Assembly (NCBI RefSeq): GCF_028476545.1
Contig: NW_026731784.1
Coordinates: forward strand, 930,001-994,000
Source: Physella acuta
Lineage: Eukaryota > Mollusca > Gastropoda > Physidae
Reading direction: 5' to 3'
Length of the DNA: 64,000 nucleotides
Positions 1-10,967 of the stretch are shown piece by piece (position 1 is the stretch's first letter; every line of letters begins with the position of its first letter). The position numbers and the translations under genes were made by a program. Under the pieces are notes generated by a model. The model saw only the letters and a program-made list of their open reading frames with translations. It had not been told where the DNA came from and made no database searches.

Positions 1-1240
1 AAATGAAATGTTCAGTTTCAATTTGCGGGTCACATTTTAAAGGAAATATATTTGTTTGGACGGACACATTTGAAGTTTTTTTTCTGTATTAAATGATACT
101 GTCAGTTATCAAGTACCATTTAAGTGTGAACACATTCATGACATTAAACTGAATTTAAACTGAGTGACAGTATTTAATCTACACCAAACAAACTGACAGA
201 CAAACAGACAACCAAACATACACCGTATTCCCATCTTATTTATACGTATACATTAGACAATTGTCGAAAATTATTGCCTTTCAGAGTTATGATAAATGAA
301 ACACAACTCCAAAATTTAGTAAAATATTGAGTGCAATATATGTTTAATGCACAATTTCAAATACATTGTATAGTTGTTCTTACATTTTGTAATTGCTCGA
401 AATTAGAAAATTAACCACACAATATTGTGATGCAGAGAAAATATTTTTTTTTTTTAATTCTTCTACTTCAAGACTTTTTTATTGTTAAAGAAATACAATA
501 TAAATAAAAGCATAGTATTAACTTGTGTCTACTAATTTGACTGAACTGAATCGATGCACCGAAAGAGTTCATTAAATAGTATAAACCACATTTGTTGGTC
601 AATGCGTTTTATGATCAACAGGTTTTTATCTTTCAGTTTAAAACTTTAAGATTATGATAATAAAGTATATTCTATTAAAAACATTAGCTATGATGTAGAG
701 AATAGTGGCACTGGCAGCAATAGCATCCACTTTCTAAAAATTACTTTGTCCACATTCTATAGGTAGTTGTACACAACCGCAGCCCCCCGTGTAGCTACCC
801 ATGTCTAGGGAAGTTTAAACAAATGTGTAACCGGTAGACTATTATCTGGGGAAATTAAAAACAAGATAAATAAATAAAAATGCTGTTACATGTATTCCTG
901 ATTTTCTTGTTTGACTGGAAATAAAACTATCTGTTGTTTATTATTTATCTGCTCTGCTAGTTGGAAGTCAATTATTGAGTCATGTTGGGATTCCAAAGGA
1001 AGTTGGGGGTACTAACATAATGCCTGTTTAGCTGATACGTTAATGATGTAATGTATGTAGTGTTAAAATTAAACACAAAGCTTTAATAGTGTTTTAATTT
1101 TTAAAAAAGTGTCAATCAGTTTAGATGTACCTTAAATATGTACTTGTTTTTTAAATATCAATATTTAATACAGATTTTAACTTGCTTATCAGTTGCAATT
1201 TATTGAATTTAAAATACTGTTTTTTAAAGTAATATGTATT
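1..1240 (+). repeat. Dispersed multi-kb repeat, copy A (partial)
   Basis: Non-coding AT-rich sequence that recurs in the same order, with moderate divergence, at about 13830-14085, 16150-17100, 25955-26423 and 53120-54380. Shared landmarks are the tract ending in acatacaccgtattcccatc, the piece around 690-800 (tagagaatagtggcac, then gtagttgtacacaacc) and ctctgctagttggaagtc near 953. No reading frame is conserved between copies. The left end is cut by the window edge. I infer a duplicated genomic segment or a very large non-coding element, and cannot say which. Confidence 0.75.
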
Positions 1241-1501
1241 ACTTTGACGGAGAAAAATGTATACATTTCAGGGAGTAGCCTACGTCATGATAAGACGATC
1301 TACAGAATGTAGATCTAAATCAAATGTGAATGTGTTCATTTATTCATATTCTAAAATTGGAAGTCAACTTAAAAATCAAATTGATTTCCAAACATTGGCA
1401 CTTTCCAGATGGTCAACTTGATTTCCAGACAATGTGGGGAAATAAATGTTGGTCCTGCTTAAATGTCATACTAGTTTAGATTCATTAGACCAGCTCTTTG
1501 T
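1241..1501. other. AT-rich stretch, nothing recognised
   Basis: This stretch separates repeat copy A from the hAT element. No coding potential, tandem repeat or terminal repeat was seen. The short ORF around 1446-1724 runs into the element and its poly-C runs and is not gene-like. Confidence 0.5.
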
Positions 1502-1509
1502 ATCTAGAG
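1502..1509. repeat. 8-bp target-site duplication of hAT, left
   Basis: The sequence atctagag is repeated exactly at 2504-2511 on the far side of the element. Confidence 0.95.
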
Positions 1510-1571
1510 CAGGGGTCTCCAAACTTTTCAGACCGAGGGCCGCATTGACTATCAAAAAGCAGTTCGGGGGC

Positions 1572-1749
1572 CAGAGTTCCTTCAAAGCATATCTTCGGTG
1601 TTATGGAGCCCGCCCCCCCCCCCCCACCCGAAAAAAGAAAACGTCCACCGCACCGCCCCCCCCCCCCCGACAAAATATTATTTATATAGAAATATATACA
1701 AATTTCAAGTGCCGCCCCCCTTAGAGAATACAATCTGAAAGAAACACTG
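1572..1749. mobile_element. hAT-type MITE nested in the hAT element
   Basis: The left end cagagttccttcaaagcat and right end gaaagaaacactg form diverged inverted repeats of the same type as the MITE at 12100-12318. Flanks are tcgggggc (1564-1571) and tcgggggg (1750-1757), an 8-bp duplication with one difference. The interior has the same poly-C runs and the tatatagaaatatata core as the 12100 copy. It inserted into the 3' side of the older hAT element. A long poly-G run starts in its right duplication. Confidence 0.8.
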
Positions 1750-1784
1750 TCGGGGGGGGGGGGGGGGGGGGGGGGGGGCTGACA

Positions 1785-2432
1785 CACTCGAGGTTCAAGT
1801 TTGCTCTCAAATTATTCTTCACGTATTCTATATCTATGGTTGAGCCCATGGACCTTATTAAATTCGCCATCTTCACCACAGGATTCAGTACACTGCTAAT
1901 GTCTATATATTTAGCACACAAAGCTTGCTGGTGAATAATACAGTGCAGGAGCATTGGTTGTAGAATATTTTTCTCATTCGCTTGTCCAACCAAGCCTTTT
2001 TTTATACCCATAATGTACTTTTTCCCATCAACAGTCAGGTAACTGAGGTTAGTCCAGTCCAAATTATAATTAGCAATTGTTTTCTTGAACTCATTGAATT
2101 AAATTGAATATATCCTTTCCGGTAACAGTGCCATACATATTATTTAGGGAAGCCAGCTCTTGTGTTGTGTTCATGTCTTCATCCACACCCCTAATGAACA
2201 TAAGCAGTTGAGAGGTGAAACATATGTCCAGCGACTCATTCATTGCAATTAAAAAAAAATAGTGAAACGTGCTTGCATTTTTCGCTATTTGAGTCACTAT
2301 GTTTTCACCAATGTCTGCAACTCGGTGGACAAAGGTATTTGCACCCAAAGCTACATTTTCAAATTGTTTTGAATTTTCTGGGCAAAGTTCCTCAGCCACC
2401 TCTAACAGAAATTTTTTTCCGTAAACAAAAAG
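1785..2432 (-). pseudogene. hAT transposase fragment (ZBED5/EPM2AIP1/GTF2IRD2-like)
   Basis: Two minus-strand reading frames, about 2432-2091 and 2085-1785, together resemble the transposase of the hAT group from which the vertebrate ZBED5, EPM2AIP1 and GTF2IRD2 domains derive. Family-like strings are LLEVAEELCPENSKQFENV, QLLMFIRGVDE and TGKDIF in the first frame, then THCIIHQQALCAK-type text (LHCIIHQQALCAKYID) and KMANLIRSMGS in the second. A frameshift with a stop near 2088-2090 separates them. The N-terminal zinc finger and the C-terminal dimerisation region are missing, so the protein cannot be functional. Similarity is recalled from the family, not computed. Confidence 0.8.
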
Positions 2433-2511
2433 ATCTCCGCGGGCCGGATGAGAGGACCTTGCGGGCCGCATCCGGCCCGCGGGCCGTAGTTTGGAGACCC
2501 CTGATCTAGAG

Positions 2512-3205
2512 TAATAACAGTGGCATGTGAAAGGTGTGGATCGCTAGAGAGTTCGTTAACGACTAACCCCATGTCATTTAGTTAGCATTGGCTGCGTCTT
2601 TTTAAATCGTGTTCATGTGTCTCTGTCATTTTGGCCTGTTAGATTAAACAGTAATCGTTGAATATATTATTCATACACACGTGGTTTTTTATTTGATTTA
2701 CTGGACAGTCAGGTATTTTACTTCAACGGTCAAGATTGTTGGCATGTTAATCACTAAGACAGAGTTAACATTAAATAGTTATACATTACTTATGTTGCGT
2801 TTATTTTATTGTCGAACGAAGTCTTTAGTAGGACAACTAAATGGACTATTTATTTCTTGACTGTATTTTAAATAATGTCAACATATTTTCACATACTTAT
2901 TGCATTTTATCAACACGATTACAATCTGTATATATCGTGTAATAATATGGTGGTGTACAAGCGATGTAATAGCTTTTATCATAATGAAAATAAATAATTA
3001 TAAACAATGTAAATAATTTTATAAGATTTTTTTTTGAACCTACACCGACAATTCTTTAGTAACGTCTTAATCTGTATGTCGTTCTATTTCTAGACTGTAT
3101 CTGTAACCTGGGTCCAGTGTTGTTCCATTTAGTCTCCAGCATTAGTCCATCGAGTATGTTACACAAACAATAATCCATCATCTGCCATACCATCTAGTAT
3201 CCACC
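2512..3205. other. AT-rich stretch, nothing recognised
   Basis: No reading frame, tandem repeat or terminal repeat stands out before the minisatellite begins at 3206. Confidence 0.5.
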
Positions 3206-3612
3206 ATCCAACATGTGTCCAGCAAAGGTTTAACTAGCGTCTAGCAGTGGTCCAACATGTGTCCAGCAAAGGTTTAACTAGCGTCTAGCAGTGATCCAAC
3301 ATGTGTCCAGCAAAGGTTTAACTAGCGTCTAGCAGTGATCCAACATGTGTCCAGCAAAGGTTTAACTAGCGTCTAGCAGTGATCCAACATGTGTCCAGCA
3401 AAGGTTTAACTAGCGTCTAGCAGTGATCCAACATGTGTCCAGCAAAGGTTTAACTAGCGTCTAGCAGTGATCCAACATGTGTCCAGCAAAGGTTTAACTA
3501 GCGTCTAGCAGTGGTCCAACATGTGTCCAGCAAAGGTTTAACTAGCGTCTAGCAGTGATCCAACATGTGTCCAGCAAAAGTTTAACTAGCGTCTAGCAGT
3601 GATCCAACATGT
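3206..3612. repeat. 44-bp minisatellite, about 9 copies
   Basis: The unit starts atccaacatgtgtccagcaa and continues aggtttaactagcgtctagc agtg. Copies are nearly identical, with occasional a/g change at the gtgatcc/gtggtcc junction. High homogeneity suggests recent expansion. No coding frame runs through it. Confidence 0.95.
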
Positions 3613-3754
3613 CACCAAGATCCTTGAAGCTGTACAATGTGGTAAATACAAGTGAACTTAGGTAAACAATAACATTTGTGTTGACCACACTGGTCAGCTG
3701 ACTTACACACACACACACGGCAGGTATGTAGTACATCAGTGTCTGGTTCTAGAG

Positions 3755-3916
3755 ATGGAGACAAACATGCATAATGTTACAACAAAATACACAAAGGTAA
3801 TAACCTATAAGTGTTCATATTGTGAGACCCCAGACGCTGTCATTACAACAAAGAAACAGCTAAAAGCACATCTTAAACTCTGGCACCCAGGTAACGATCC
3901 AGTACACAAGAAGTAA
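3755..3916 (+). CDS. Possible C2H2 zinc-finger coding fragment
   Basis: A 53-codon open frame from ATG (3755) to TAA (3914-3916) contains YKCSYCETPD, then KKQLKAHLKLWHPG. The spacing is C-x2-C-x15-H-x4-H, close to a C2H2 finger with a slightly long middle. The frame stays open upstream of the ATG, so the true start is unknown. No intron, partner gene or second finger was found. It could be a stray exon, or a fragment of a transposon protein with an N-terminal finger such as some LINEs carry. Chance cannot be excluded at this length. Confidence 0.35.
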   Translation: METNMHNVTTKYTKVITYKCSYCETPDAVITTKKQLKAHLKLWHPGNDPVHKK

Positions 3917-4915
3917 CAAAGACGAAGAGGACTAGTCCAACCAAAAATACAACTACACAGTTTTGAATGCCAGCCTATCAGCGTCATACGATCTTAAGTT
4001 ATCATAAGCTTTTTGTATAAATTCAAACATTTTTTAGCTGTTAAAAAAAACAAACTTTTTCACAATAGTATTGGAAGCTATAATGACTGCTATTTTTGTA
4101 AGAAACAACAGAGAGAAAAAAATATTTACCGAAAAACATCGTGAATGCAATCAAATATGTAAGTATAAAACGGTATAAAATCTATGTAGTAATGTTCATT
4201 AACCTAAATGTAATTATGCAATACATCTTTAAATAATAAATAAAAACACAATTACGCTTTTTTTGCAAAACCATAAAGCCTACTGAAATTTTTATAATAT
4301 CGTATAATTCGAATTCTAAATACGTAATTGTTATATTATTTTGTATAGTCTTTAATTTAGTAATTTCTTACTAATGTAATTTTTAGTTTTATTTGTATGT
4401 ATCTATCATACTTTAACAACACAGTCCGCTATGTATTGTTGATTTACCTTGTAATTGCATTATCAAATGTGTTTGCCTTAGGAGTAATTTCAGTTTTCAT
4501 CATCAGCTTATGAGGACTGATACATATTTGCAATAGTAATAATTCTCTGACATGTGCTTTCCAGCTAAGAAGAGTTATTTATACACAAGACAAAAAAGCC
4601 TCATTTTAAAATTACAATTTTATTTTAAACCTAAAACTGCAAATATGTAATTAAATTTAGATATAAAAAATATAATTTTCACCGATTCAAATAATAACTC
4701 TAGCATTGAATGAAGCAACGATTTATTATAAATACAATTACTCATAAAATATTATTAATGTTACTTGTTTTAAAAAACGGAGCATCATTATATTTATTTA
4801 GAAGTGCTGCATTAAATATGTTCACTTTTTTTCTATAAATTTACAGTTTTAAAGCATATTCGTTTAAAACAGTAGCGAATTTAGTTATTTCTGCCCATAG
4901 GTGATGTATATTATT
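3917..4915. other. AT-rich stretch, nothing recognised
   Basis: A long AT-rich stretch with many short homopolymers. I saw no coding frame, terminal repeats or similarity to the other repeats of the window. Confidence 0.5.
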
Positions 4916-5800
4916 TAATTGATTTTGACTAAGAGAATTTTTAAAGGTTGTTTCCCTTACCAAACTATAAAACAAAACATGAAGTGATTTAAAAAAAAAA
5001 ATTGGTTTAATTGACATACGTTTTACATGATTAACAACTAAGTTATGTGCAACTATGTAATCACGGCGTTTATATTGTTACTAGTTTTTAGACGATTTTG
5101 AAGTTTCAAAAATTAATATGATTGACAATTTAGAAAACGATAAAAATTGTCTCATTTTACACAATATAACACCACTGTTATTTATATTACTTTATTTCAT
5201 TTCCAAATTTATTCCAGAAAGAGTTATTTATTAATACTGCAAAAGCCAAATCCACGCAATACATTGATTAGCCTGGTTCGGGTTTTACGACTATCTTAGC
5301 CCGTACCCTCTCTCCACAGAATAGCAAATTAGTATTTAATACATTATTTGAAATGCAGTGCCTTTACATTAGGTGTTTAATATAATGTTTAAATAAATCA
5401 TTGCCCAAATCAAATAACAATGTTTGTCACATACAACACACATGAATGCCATACGGCTGACACGTAATACATTACAAGACACAAGTAACAAAAATGTTAA
5501 GTACTAGTAATTCTTGACACGACATATATATTTAAAACGTATTATTGTTATATTTGAGTACGCTATTTCCAAATTATAAGACGCTTCTTAATTAATTGTA
5601 TTAAATCTATTAAGAGGTCAACAAACCAGTAATGGCGATCTCAACCAATTTAAATTTCAACCCCCCCCACCCCCCCCCGCTCAGTCCTCACCCAGTCCAC
5701 ACGTGTCACGTGTCATCAACCAACACCACCCCGCACATCTGATGATAAGGTCCACACAAAAAAACTTAGTGAATTTAGGGCTATATAATCGGGGTAAATG
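4916..5800 (+). repeat. Dispersed multi-kb repeat, copy A' (partial)
   Basis: The part from about 5270 (ctctccacagaatagc) to 5750 (cagtcctcacccagtccac, then acgtgtcacgtgtcatcaac) clearly matches 13070-13340, 47400-47730 and 51730-52170. The first 350 bp only weakly resemble 51300-51480. A C-run at 5661-5678 sits at the same place as C-runs at 47650 and 52068. Confidence 0.7.
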
Positions 5801-5949
5801 AGATGTTTGAGAGGCCGCCAAGATGAATGCTGGGGAAAGCTCTGTGTTTTGACTGTTAAAAATTGAAATGTATCCAGTATTATTCCTATGATTTTAATTT
5901 TGTGTACACTTTAAGTATAAGTACTGTATCAAACGGTGGATGTTTGATT

Positions 5950-6250
5950 ACTGAAATGAACTGTATTCAATGTGGATTTAACTACTCTAAATAAAGTTGT
6001 GAAATGAACTGTATTTATTGTGGATTTAACTACTCTAAATAAAGTTGTGAAATGAACTGTATTCATTGTGGATTTAACTACTCTAAATAAAGTTGTGAAA
6101 TGAGCTGTATTGATTGTGGATTTAACTACTCTAAATAAAGTTGTGAAATGAACTGTATTCATTGTGGATTTAACTACTCTAAATAAAGTTGTGAAATGAA
6201 CTGTATTTATTGTGGATTTAACTACTCTAAATAAAGTTGTGAAATGAACC
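5950..6250. repeat. 48-bp minisatellite, about 6 copies
   Basis: The unit contains gtgaaatgaactgtatt, then gtggatttaactactctaaa taaagtt. Variation is mainly in one short stretch (ttcatt, ttgatt, tttatt). The period is divisible by three, so it yields an artificial minus-strand reading frame. Confidence 0.95.
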
Positions 6251-7107
6251 ATCAGTTTATCGTCTGTCTTTAAAGAAGGAAAAACTCACAATAACAACTA
6301 GTTGTCACTAAAACAACAAATTGTTACATAATTCAATAACACGTAGGGTGTACCTTGTAGCGCCATTAATTAATACTTTATTATAATTTCCAATTGCATA
6401 TAAACATATCAAATGTGTGATAAATATATATCGATGGTCTCGGTCGCAAACCGTCTAACTCAAAAAAAATTCGATTTTCTTTTTTTTACATAAATCAAAA
6501 GCCAATATGATTCCCCATAATGCCTGAAAATATTAGAGAAATCTGTAGAATGATTATTGAGATATAATCATTTGAACAAACCGCCTATTATTTCTAGCGC
6601 TAAAAACCTCGGCGCAAAACGAATATCGCTATATTTGTCAGTACACTTTTGATCGGGAACGCAGTCGCACGCCGCAATCACACAATTTTACAGCACAGCA
6701 GTCACAGTACTTATAGGTAAGGATATTTGATTAATTATGTTCAACTATTCTATTACATTTTATCATTTTAAAGAATAATAAACAAATAGTATTTGTTTAA
6801 TATAGCCTATTTCCAGATTGTCAATAACCAAACTGATTTGTTTACAATTTTTTAGGCTAACACAATGCTTTGAAACTAGATCTTCATTCTAGAATCTAAA
6901 TATCAATCAAAACAATATAATTCGAATTATATTTCCACAAGAATGTGCAATAAATTTAATAATTGTTAATTCACAACTAGCTTTAGATTGAGGGTTTAGA
7001 TACGTGTTAAGAATTGTTTATATGGTAGGTTACAAAATGTTTGGCGCACATGTTCAACGACATGGTTAGTTGTCTTTAGTAAATGCTTTTATGATTAATT
7101 TTTCAAC

Positions 7108-8740
7108 ACACCAGCCTCTCTCAACAGACCAGTCTTACCACATAACAGACCAGCCTCTCTCAACAGACCAGTCTTACCACATAACAGACCAGCCTCTCTC
7201 AACAGACCAGCATCTCTTAACAGATTAACCTCTCTCGACAGACTAGCCTCTATCAACATACCAGCCTCTCTCAACAGACCAGATTCTCTCAACAGACCAG
7301 CCTCTCTCAACACACGTCTTATCACATAACAGACCAGCCTCTCTCAACAGACCAGCATATCAACATATCAGCCTCTCTCAACAGACCAGCCTCTCTCAAC
7401 AGACCAGCCTCTCTCAACAGACCAGCCTCTCTCAACAGACCAGCCTCTCTCAACATACCAGCATATCAACATATCAGCCTCTCTCAACAGACCAGCCTCT
7501 CTCAACACACGTCTTATCACATAACAGACCAGCCTCTCTCAACAGACCAGCATTTCAACATATCAGCCTCTCTCAACAGACCAGCCTCTCTCAACAGACC
7601 AGCCTCTCTCAACAGACCAGCCTCTCTCAACAGACCAGCATATCAACATATCAGCCTCTCTCAACAGACCAGCCTCTCTCAACAGACCAGCCTCTCTCAA
7701 CAGACCAGCCTCTCTCAACATACCAGCCTCTCTCAACATACCAGCCTCTCTTAAAAGATCAGCCTCTCTTAACAGACCAGCCTCTCTCAACACACCAGCC
7801 TCTCTTAACGGATCAGCCTCTCTTAACAGACCAGCCTCTTTCAACAGATCAGCCTCTTTCAACAGACCAGCCTCTCTCAACAGACCAGCCTCTCGACATA
7901 CCAGCCTCTCTCAACAGATTAGCCTCTCTCAAAAGACTAGCCTCTCTCAACATATCAGTCTCTCTCAACAGACCAGCCTCTCTCAACAGACCAGCCTCTC
8001 TCAACAGACCAGCCTCTCTCAACATACCAGCCTCTCTCAACAGACCAGCCTCTCTCAACATACCAGCCTCTCTCAACAGACCAGCCTCTCAACATATCAG
8101 TCTCTCTCAACAGACCAGCCTCTCTCAACAGACCAGCCTCTCTCAACATACCAGCCTCTCTCAACAGACCAGCCTCTCTCAACATACCAGCCTCTCTAAA
8201 CATACCAGCCTCTCTCAATAGACCAGTCTCTATCAACAGACCAGCCTCTCTCAACAGATTAGCCTCTCTCAACAGACCAACCTCTCTCAACAGACCAGTC
8301 TCTATCAACAGACCAGTTTCACCATACAAGACACAAGCAGCTGTCAACTGACAAATCGTAAAGGCACCAGCATCTCTCAACAGACCAGCCTTTCACAACA
8401 GACCAGTCGTAACAATAAGGCACCAGTAACTCACAAGAGACCAGTCTCTCTCAGCAGACCAGTCTTAATATACAAAAGACCAATCTCTCTCAACTGACCA
8501 ATCTTACCCTCCAAGATACCAGCCTCTCTCAACAGACCATTCTTTCCATACAAGAGACCAGCCTCTCTCAAAAGATTAGTCTTATCCTACAATAGACCAG
8601 CCTCTCTCAACACACCAGTCTTACCATACAAGACACCAGCCTCACATAACAGACATTAGACACCAACCTCTCTCAAAAAGACCAGCCTTACCATACAAGA
8701 GACCAGCCGATCTCAAAAGACCAGTCAGACCTATCAAGAA
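7108..8740. repeat. 18-bp minisatellite, degenerate, about 1.6 kb
   Basis: The unit is cagcctctctcaacagac with variants (catacc, atatcagc, agattagc). The array is homogeneous from about 7350 to 8300 and frays toward 8740, where longer spacers with accatacaagagaccag appear. Because 18 is a multiple of three, several minus-strand frames read LREAGL repeats; these are artefacts, not proteins. The array lies wholly inside the TIR element. Confidence 0.95.
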
Positions 8741-9520
8741 TTCAAAGCGACAAATATTCGTGCACTGCAGTACAAGCCTGATGCTACTGTTTACTTCAAA
8801 GTGGATTAGCAGATAGCTGGCAATTGCTAAGCTAGGGTCGTAAGATTATGATCTCATCTGTAGCCCATGTCAAGTTGTACAAGAGCAGAAAAAAAAAGAT
8901 AAAAGCTGTCATATTTGAGCACCTAAAAGCAAGTCATAAACACACCTTTTTATGATGATTTCCGTGATTTAAAAAATATGTTGCCATTTTAATTTTTCTT
9001 TATGTGACGTTTATTCAAAGAATAAATTTTAAAAATAAACACATTTTTTGTGTTACATTTTTGTAAAATAAGTAAACATTAAGTCGGTATTAATGTGATT
9101 AGTGTGTTCTGTCTCATTCATAATATATCTTACAATACAGTTTCTGTTTTTAGTATTATCATTCTACAAACCCAGCACCCACCAGATTTAGTAAAATAAA
9201 CTGTGAGAATAGAAAGATGTAATAATTAAAGCATAACCTTCAACAGTTAACAAGTCTAGTGCTAAATACAGAAATAATGAATACAGTCGAAAGCGATAAA
9301 GCCATACTAAAACATCTCTAGTAAAAATTAAACTGACCCCATAATGTAGAATAAACTCAAATAATTGAAATATGAGCCCAAAACTATAATCTAAATATTA
9401 TGAAGTGTTAATTATAACTTAAAAACATAAACATAACTAAATCACGTTCATTGGACAAAACGAACGAACGCGACTGAGACCGAAATTCTCGGCTCAAAAC
9501 AGCTAAGTCTGCGCGCGCAC

Positions 9521-9569
9521 AGATAGACGGTTTGCACCGAGAATTTTAGACCGAGCAAACCGTCTATCT
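9521..9569. repeat. Subterminal hairpin carrying the TIR core
   Basis: Perfect 15-bp arms AGATAGACGGTTTGC (9521-9535) and its complement (9555-9569) flank a 19-bp loop. The arms contain the same GACGGTTTGC core as the element's ends, so the core occurs at both ends and twice here. This layout fits a repeated transposase-binding site, which is inference. Confidence 0.7.
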
Positions 9570-9760
9570 TTTTAAACCTGCTATAATTTTGTAAATATCA
9601 ACAAAACCCATTTTAAAACGCTACAGTATAGTCGGTAGAGAGTTTCTTCGGAGATATCTTTAAAAACAATAGTATTAGAGCGATCGAGAAGGAAATAATC
9701 AGTTTTTTGTCTCTCCTGTAAAATTTATATTTTCGGAGTTAGACGGTTTGCGACCGAGAC

Positions 9761-9761
<1 letters not shown>

Positions 9762-9856
<95 letters not shown>
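9762..9856. repeat. (TA)n microsatellite at the element border
   Basis: An almost pure TA run of about 90 bp directly follows the right TIR. A short TA run also precedes the left TIR. The target may have been TA-rich, or the run may have expanded after insertion. Confidence 0.95.
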
Positions 9857-9859
<3 letters not shown>

Positions 9860-10159
9860 AACTAAGATTTAAAATTAATTTTATTTTTAACACACGCGAT
9901 AATTACGGTTTAATCTGTACTATCTTTATTTTATGTATGGAGTCAACATTTTATTACCTTGAAAAAAAAAATGAAAGGGCTAAATAAAATGGTTAATGTA
10001 AAATGTCAAAGCAACAATAAACTGTTTCGATATTCCTTACATGTGGTTACGCCCATTTCTTTTAAAGTTTATGACATTAGTTGACTACTATACTATAACA
10101 AGCCACAGTGAGAGATACACATAACCTGTCATAAGGATCTACGATTTGTATATTATACT
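9857..10159. other. AT-rich stretch, nothing recognised
   Basis: No repeat partner in the window and no coding signal were seen. Confidence 0.45.
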
Positions 10160-10212
10160 TATATTGATGAAGGGGCCCACTTATAATTTTTGAATAGGGG
10201 CCCAATAATCCT
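10160..10212 (-). mobile_element. hAT-like terminal fragment
   Basis: Read on the minus strand it begins CAGTGGCGTATCTAGG and runs into two gggcccc motifs, a common form of hAT-type end. Only one end is present, and no 8-bp duplication could be matched. Confidence 0.45.
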
Positions 10213-10860
10213 AGATACGCCACTGGTTGTATACATTGCATAGTTTACGTATAAACTGTTCATGAGATAATTGTGGCAGTCATAGTTACTCAGTCACATC
10301 AATGTTTACCTTTCAAATCAGATAATGAACCAATGTGTTCTAATCTTCTACGGTCTTTTTTTAAGCTTTAAATATATATTACTATTGTCATTTCTTATTT
10401 CTTATTAAATTTAAAAATTATAAATTAATAAAAAAATAGCGAATTACAAATACATTTAAAAAGTTACATTGTGTTTTAGAAAATATTAAAATAATGAAGC
10501 ACGAAAATTAATTAACATTATAAAATCTATTACGGTATAAAATAAAAAACAGTGACTTGAAAGTATTCATTTTTTAAAGACAAGTGATTGATTCTGATTT
10601 ATTTTATTGTACATGTTATATGGTGGTCGATTATGAAATACTTTTTAACGTTAGTACATTTATTAAACACTAGTGATAAAACAATAACCCCCATTGACCT
10701 GTCACGTGTGATGATCAGCTGACCAAGCGCTAAGAGATGGTCAGTCTGATCTGAAAGATAAACATTATATAACTTAGTAATTATGACTTCCACATCTTAT
10801 CAAAAGTACTTTTGTATTGTATTTATCTGACGATTTGAATAACTATTCAATATTCTTTAA
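10213..10860 (+). repeat. Dispersed repeat modules (partial)
   Basis: 10225-10345 matches 41755-41880 and 56605-56730 (gtggcagtcatagttactca). 10350-10600 matches 57590-57880, including cagtgacttgaaagtattca. The rest, to 10860, shows nothing recognisable. Confidence 0.65.
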
Positions 10861-10918
10861 AAACTGGGAAATTTGAAAATTTTAGCTTTTGGCTCTTCCG
10901 TCGCAAGAGGTTGTCGAC
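10861..10918 (+). mobile_element. hAT right-end fragment
   Basis: The text ggctcttccgtcgcaagagg followed by ttgtcgacccctg is the right end of the same hAT family as the element at 10968-11842 (whose right end reads ggctctttcgtctcgaaagg). The matching left end was not found. Confidence 0.65.
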
Positions 10919-10967
10919 CCCTGCCCTAGAGTGGTTATTGGCTGAGAATTAGAATTATAGCTTATAT

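Larger units (their letters stand above)
1510..2503 (-). mobile_element. hAT DNA transposon, internally deleted, with nested MITE
   Basis: The ends are inverted repeats starting CAGGGGTCTCCAAACTTTTC at the left and closing GTTTGGAGACCCCTG at the right. Both sides carry the same 8-bp target duplication, atctagag, at 1502-1509 and 2504-2511, which is the hAT hallmark. Subterminal GC-rich text (gcgggccgca, ggcccgcggg) is typical of this hAT group. The minus strand keeps part of a transposase. At about 1 kb the copy is far shorter than an autonomous hAT, and a second element is inserted at 1572-1749. Boundaries and class are firm; the subfamily is not resolved. Confidence 0.95.
6436..9761. mobile_element. 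3.3-kb TIR element enclosing a minisatellite
   Basis: The ends are a perfect 26-bp inverted repeat (6436-6461 and 9736-9761) starting GGTCTCGGTCGCAAACCGTC. Symmetry continues outward through CGAT into TA repeats, so the target duplication cannot be read. Between the ends there is no transposase: about 650 bp of left arm, a 1.6-kb minisatellite (7108-8740) and about 1 kb of right arm. The TIR core gcaaaccgtcta recurs in a subterminal hairpin at 9521-9569. The left arm has a GC-richer stretch (6590-6710) followed by a donor-like ataggtaagg at 6715, which might be a relic of a first exon. I infer a non-autonomous DNA transposon of unassigned superfamily. Confidence 0.75.

Noticed and set aside
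7095-8380. Minus-strand ORFs with LREAGL-type repeats, resembling a repeat protein
   Set aside because: They result from an 18-bp tandem repeat whose period is a multiple of three; several frames are open equally, and the array lies inside a TIR element without a promoter.
7108-8740. Possible CRISPR-like array
   Set aside because: The repeats are contiguous 18-mers with no unique spacers, and the genome is eukaryotic; it is a minisatellite. The same applies to the 25-, 44-, 48- and 78-bp arrays.
9699-9987. ORFs of alternating Y and I
   Set aside because: Pure translation of the (TA)n microsatellite.
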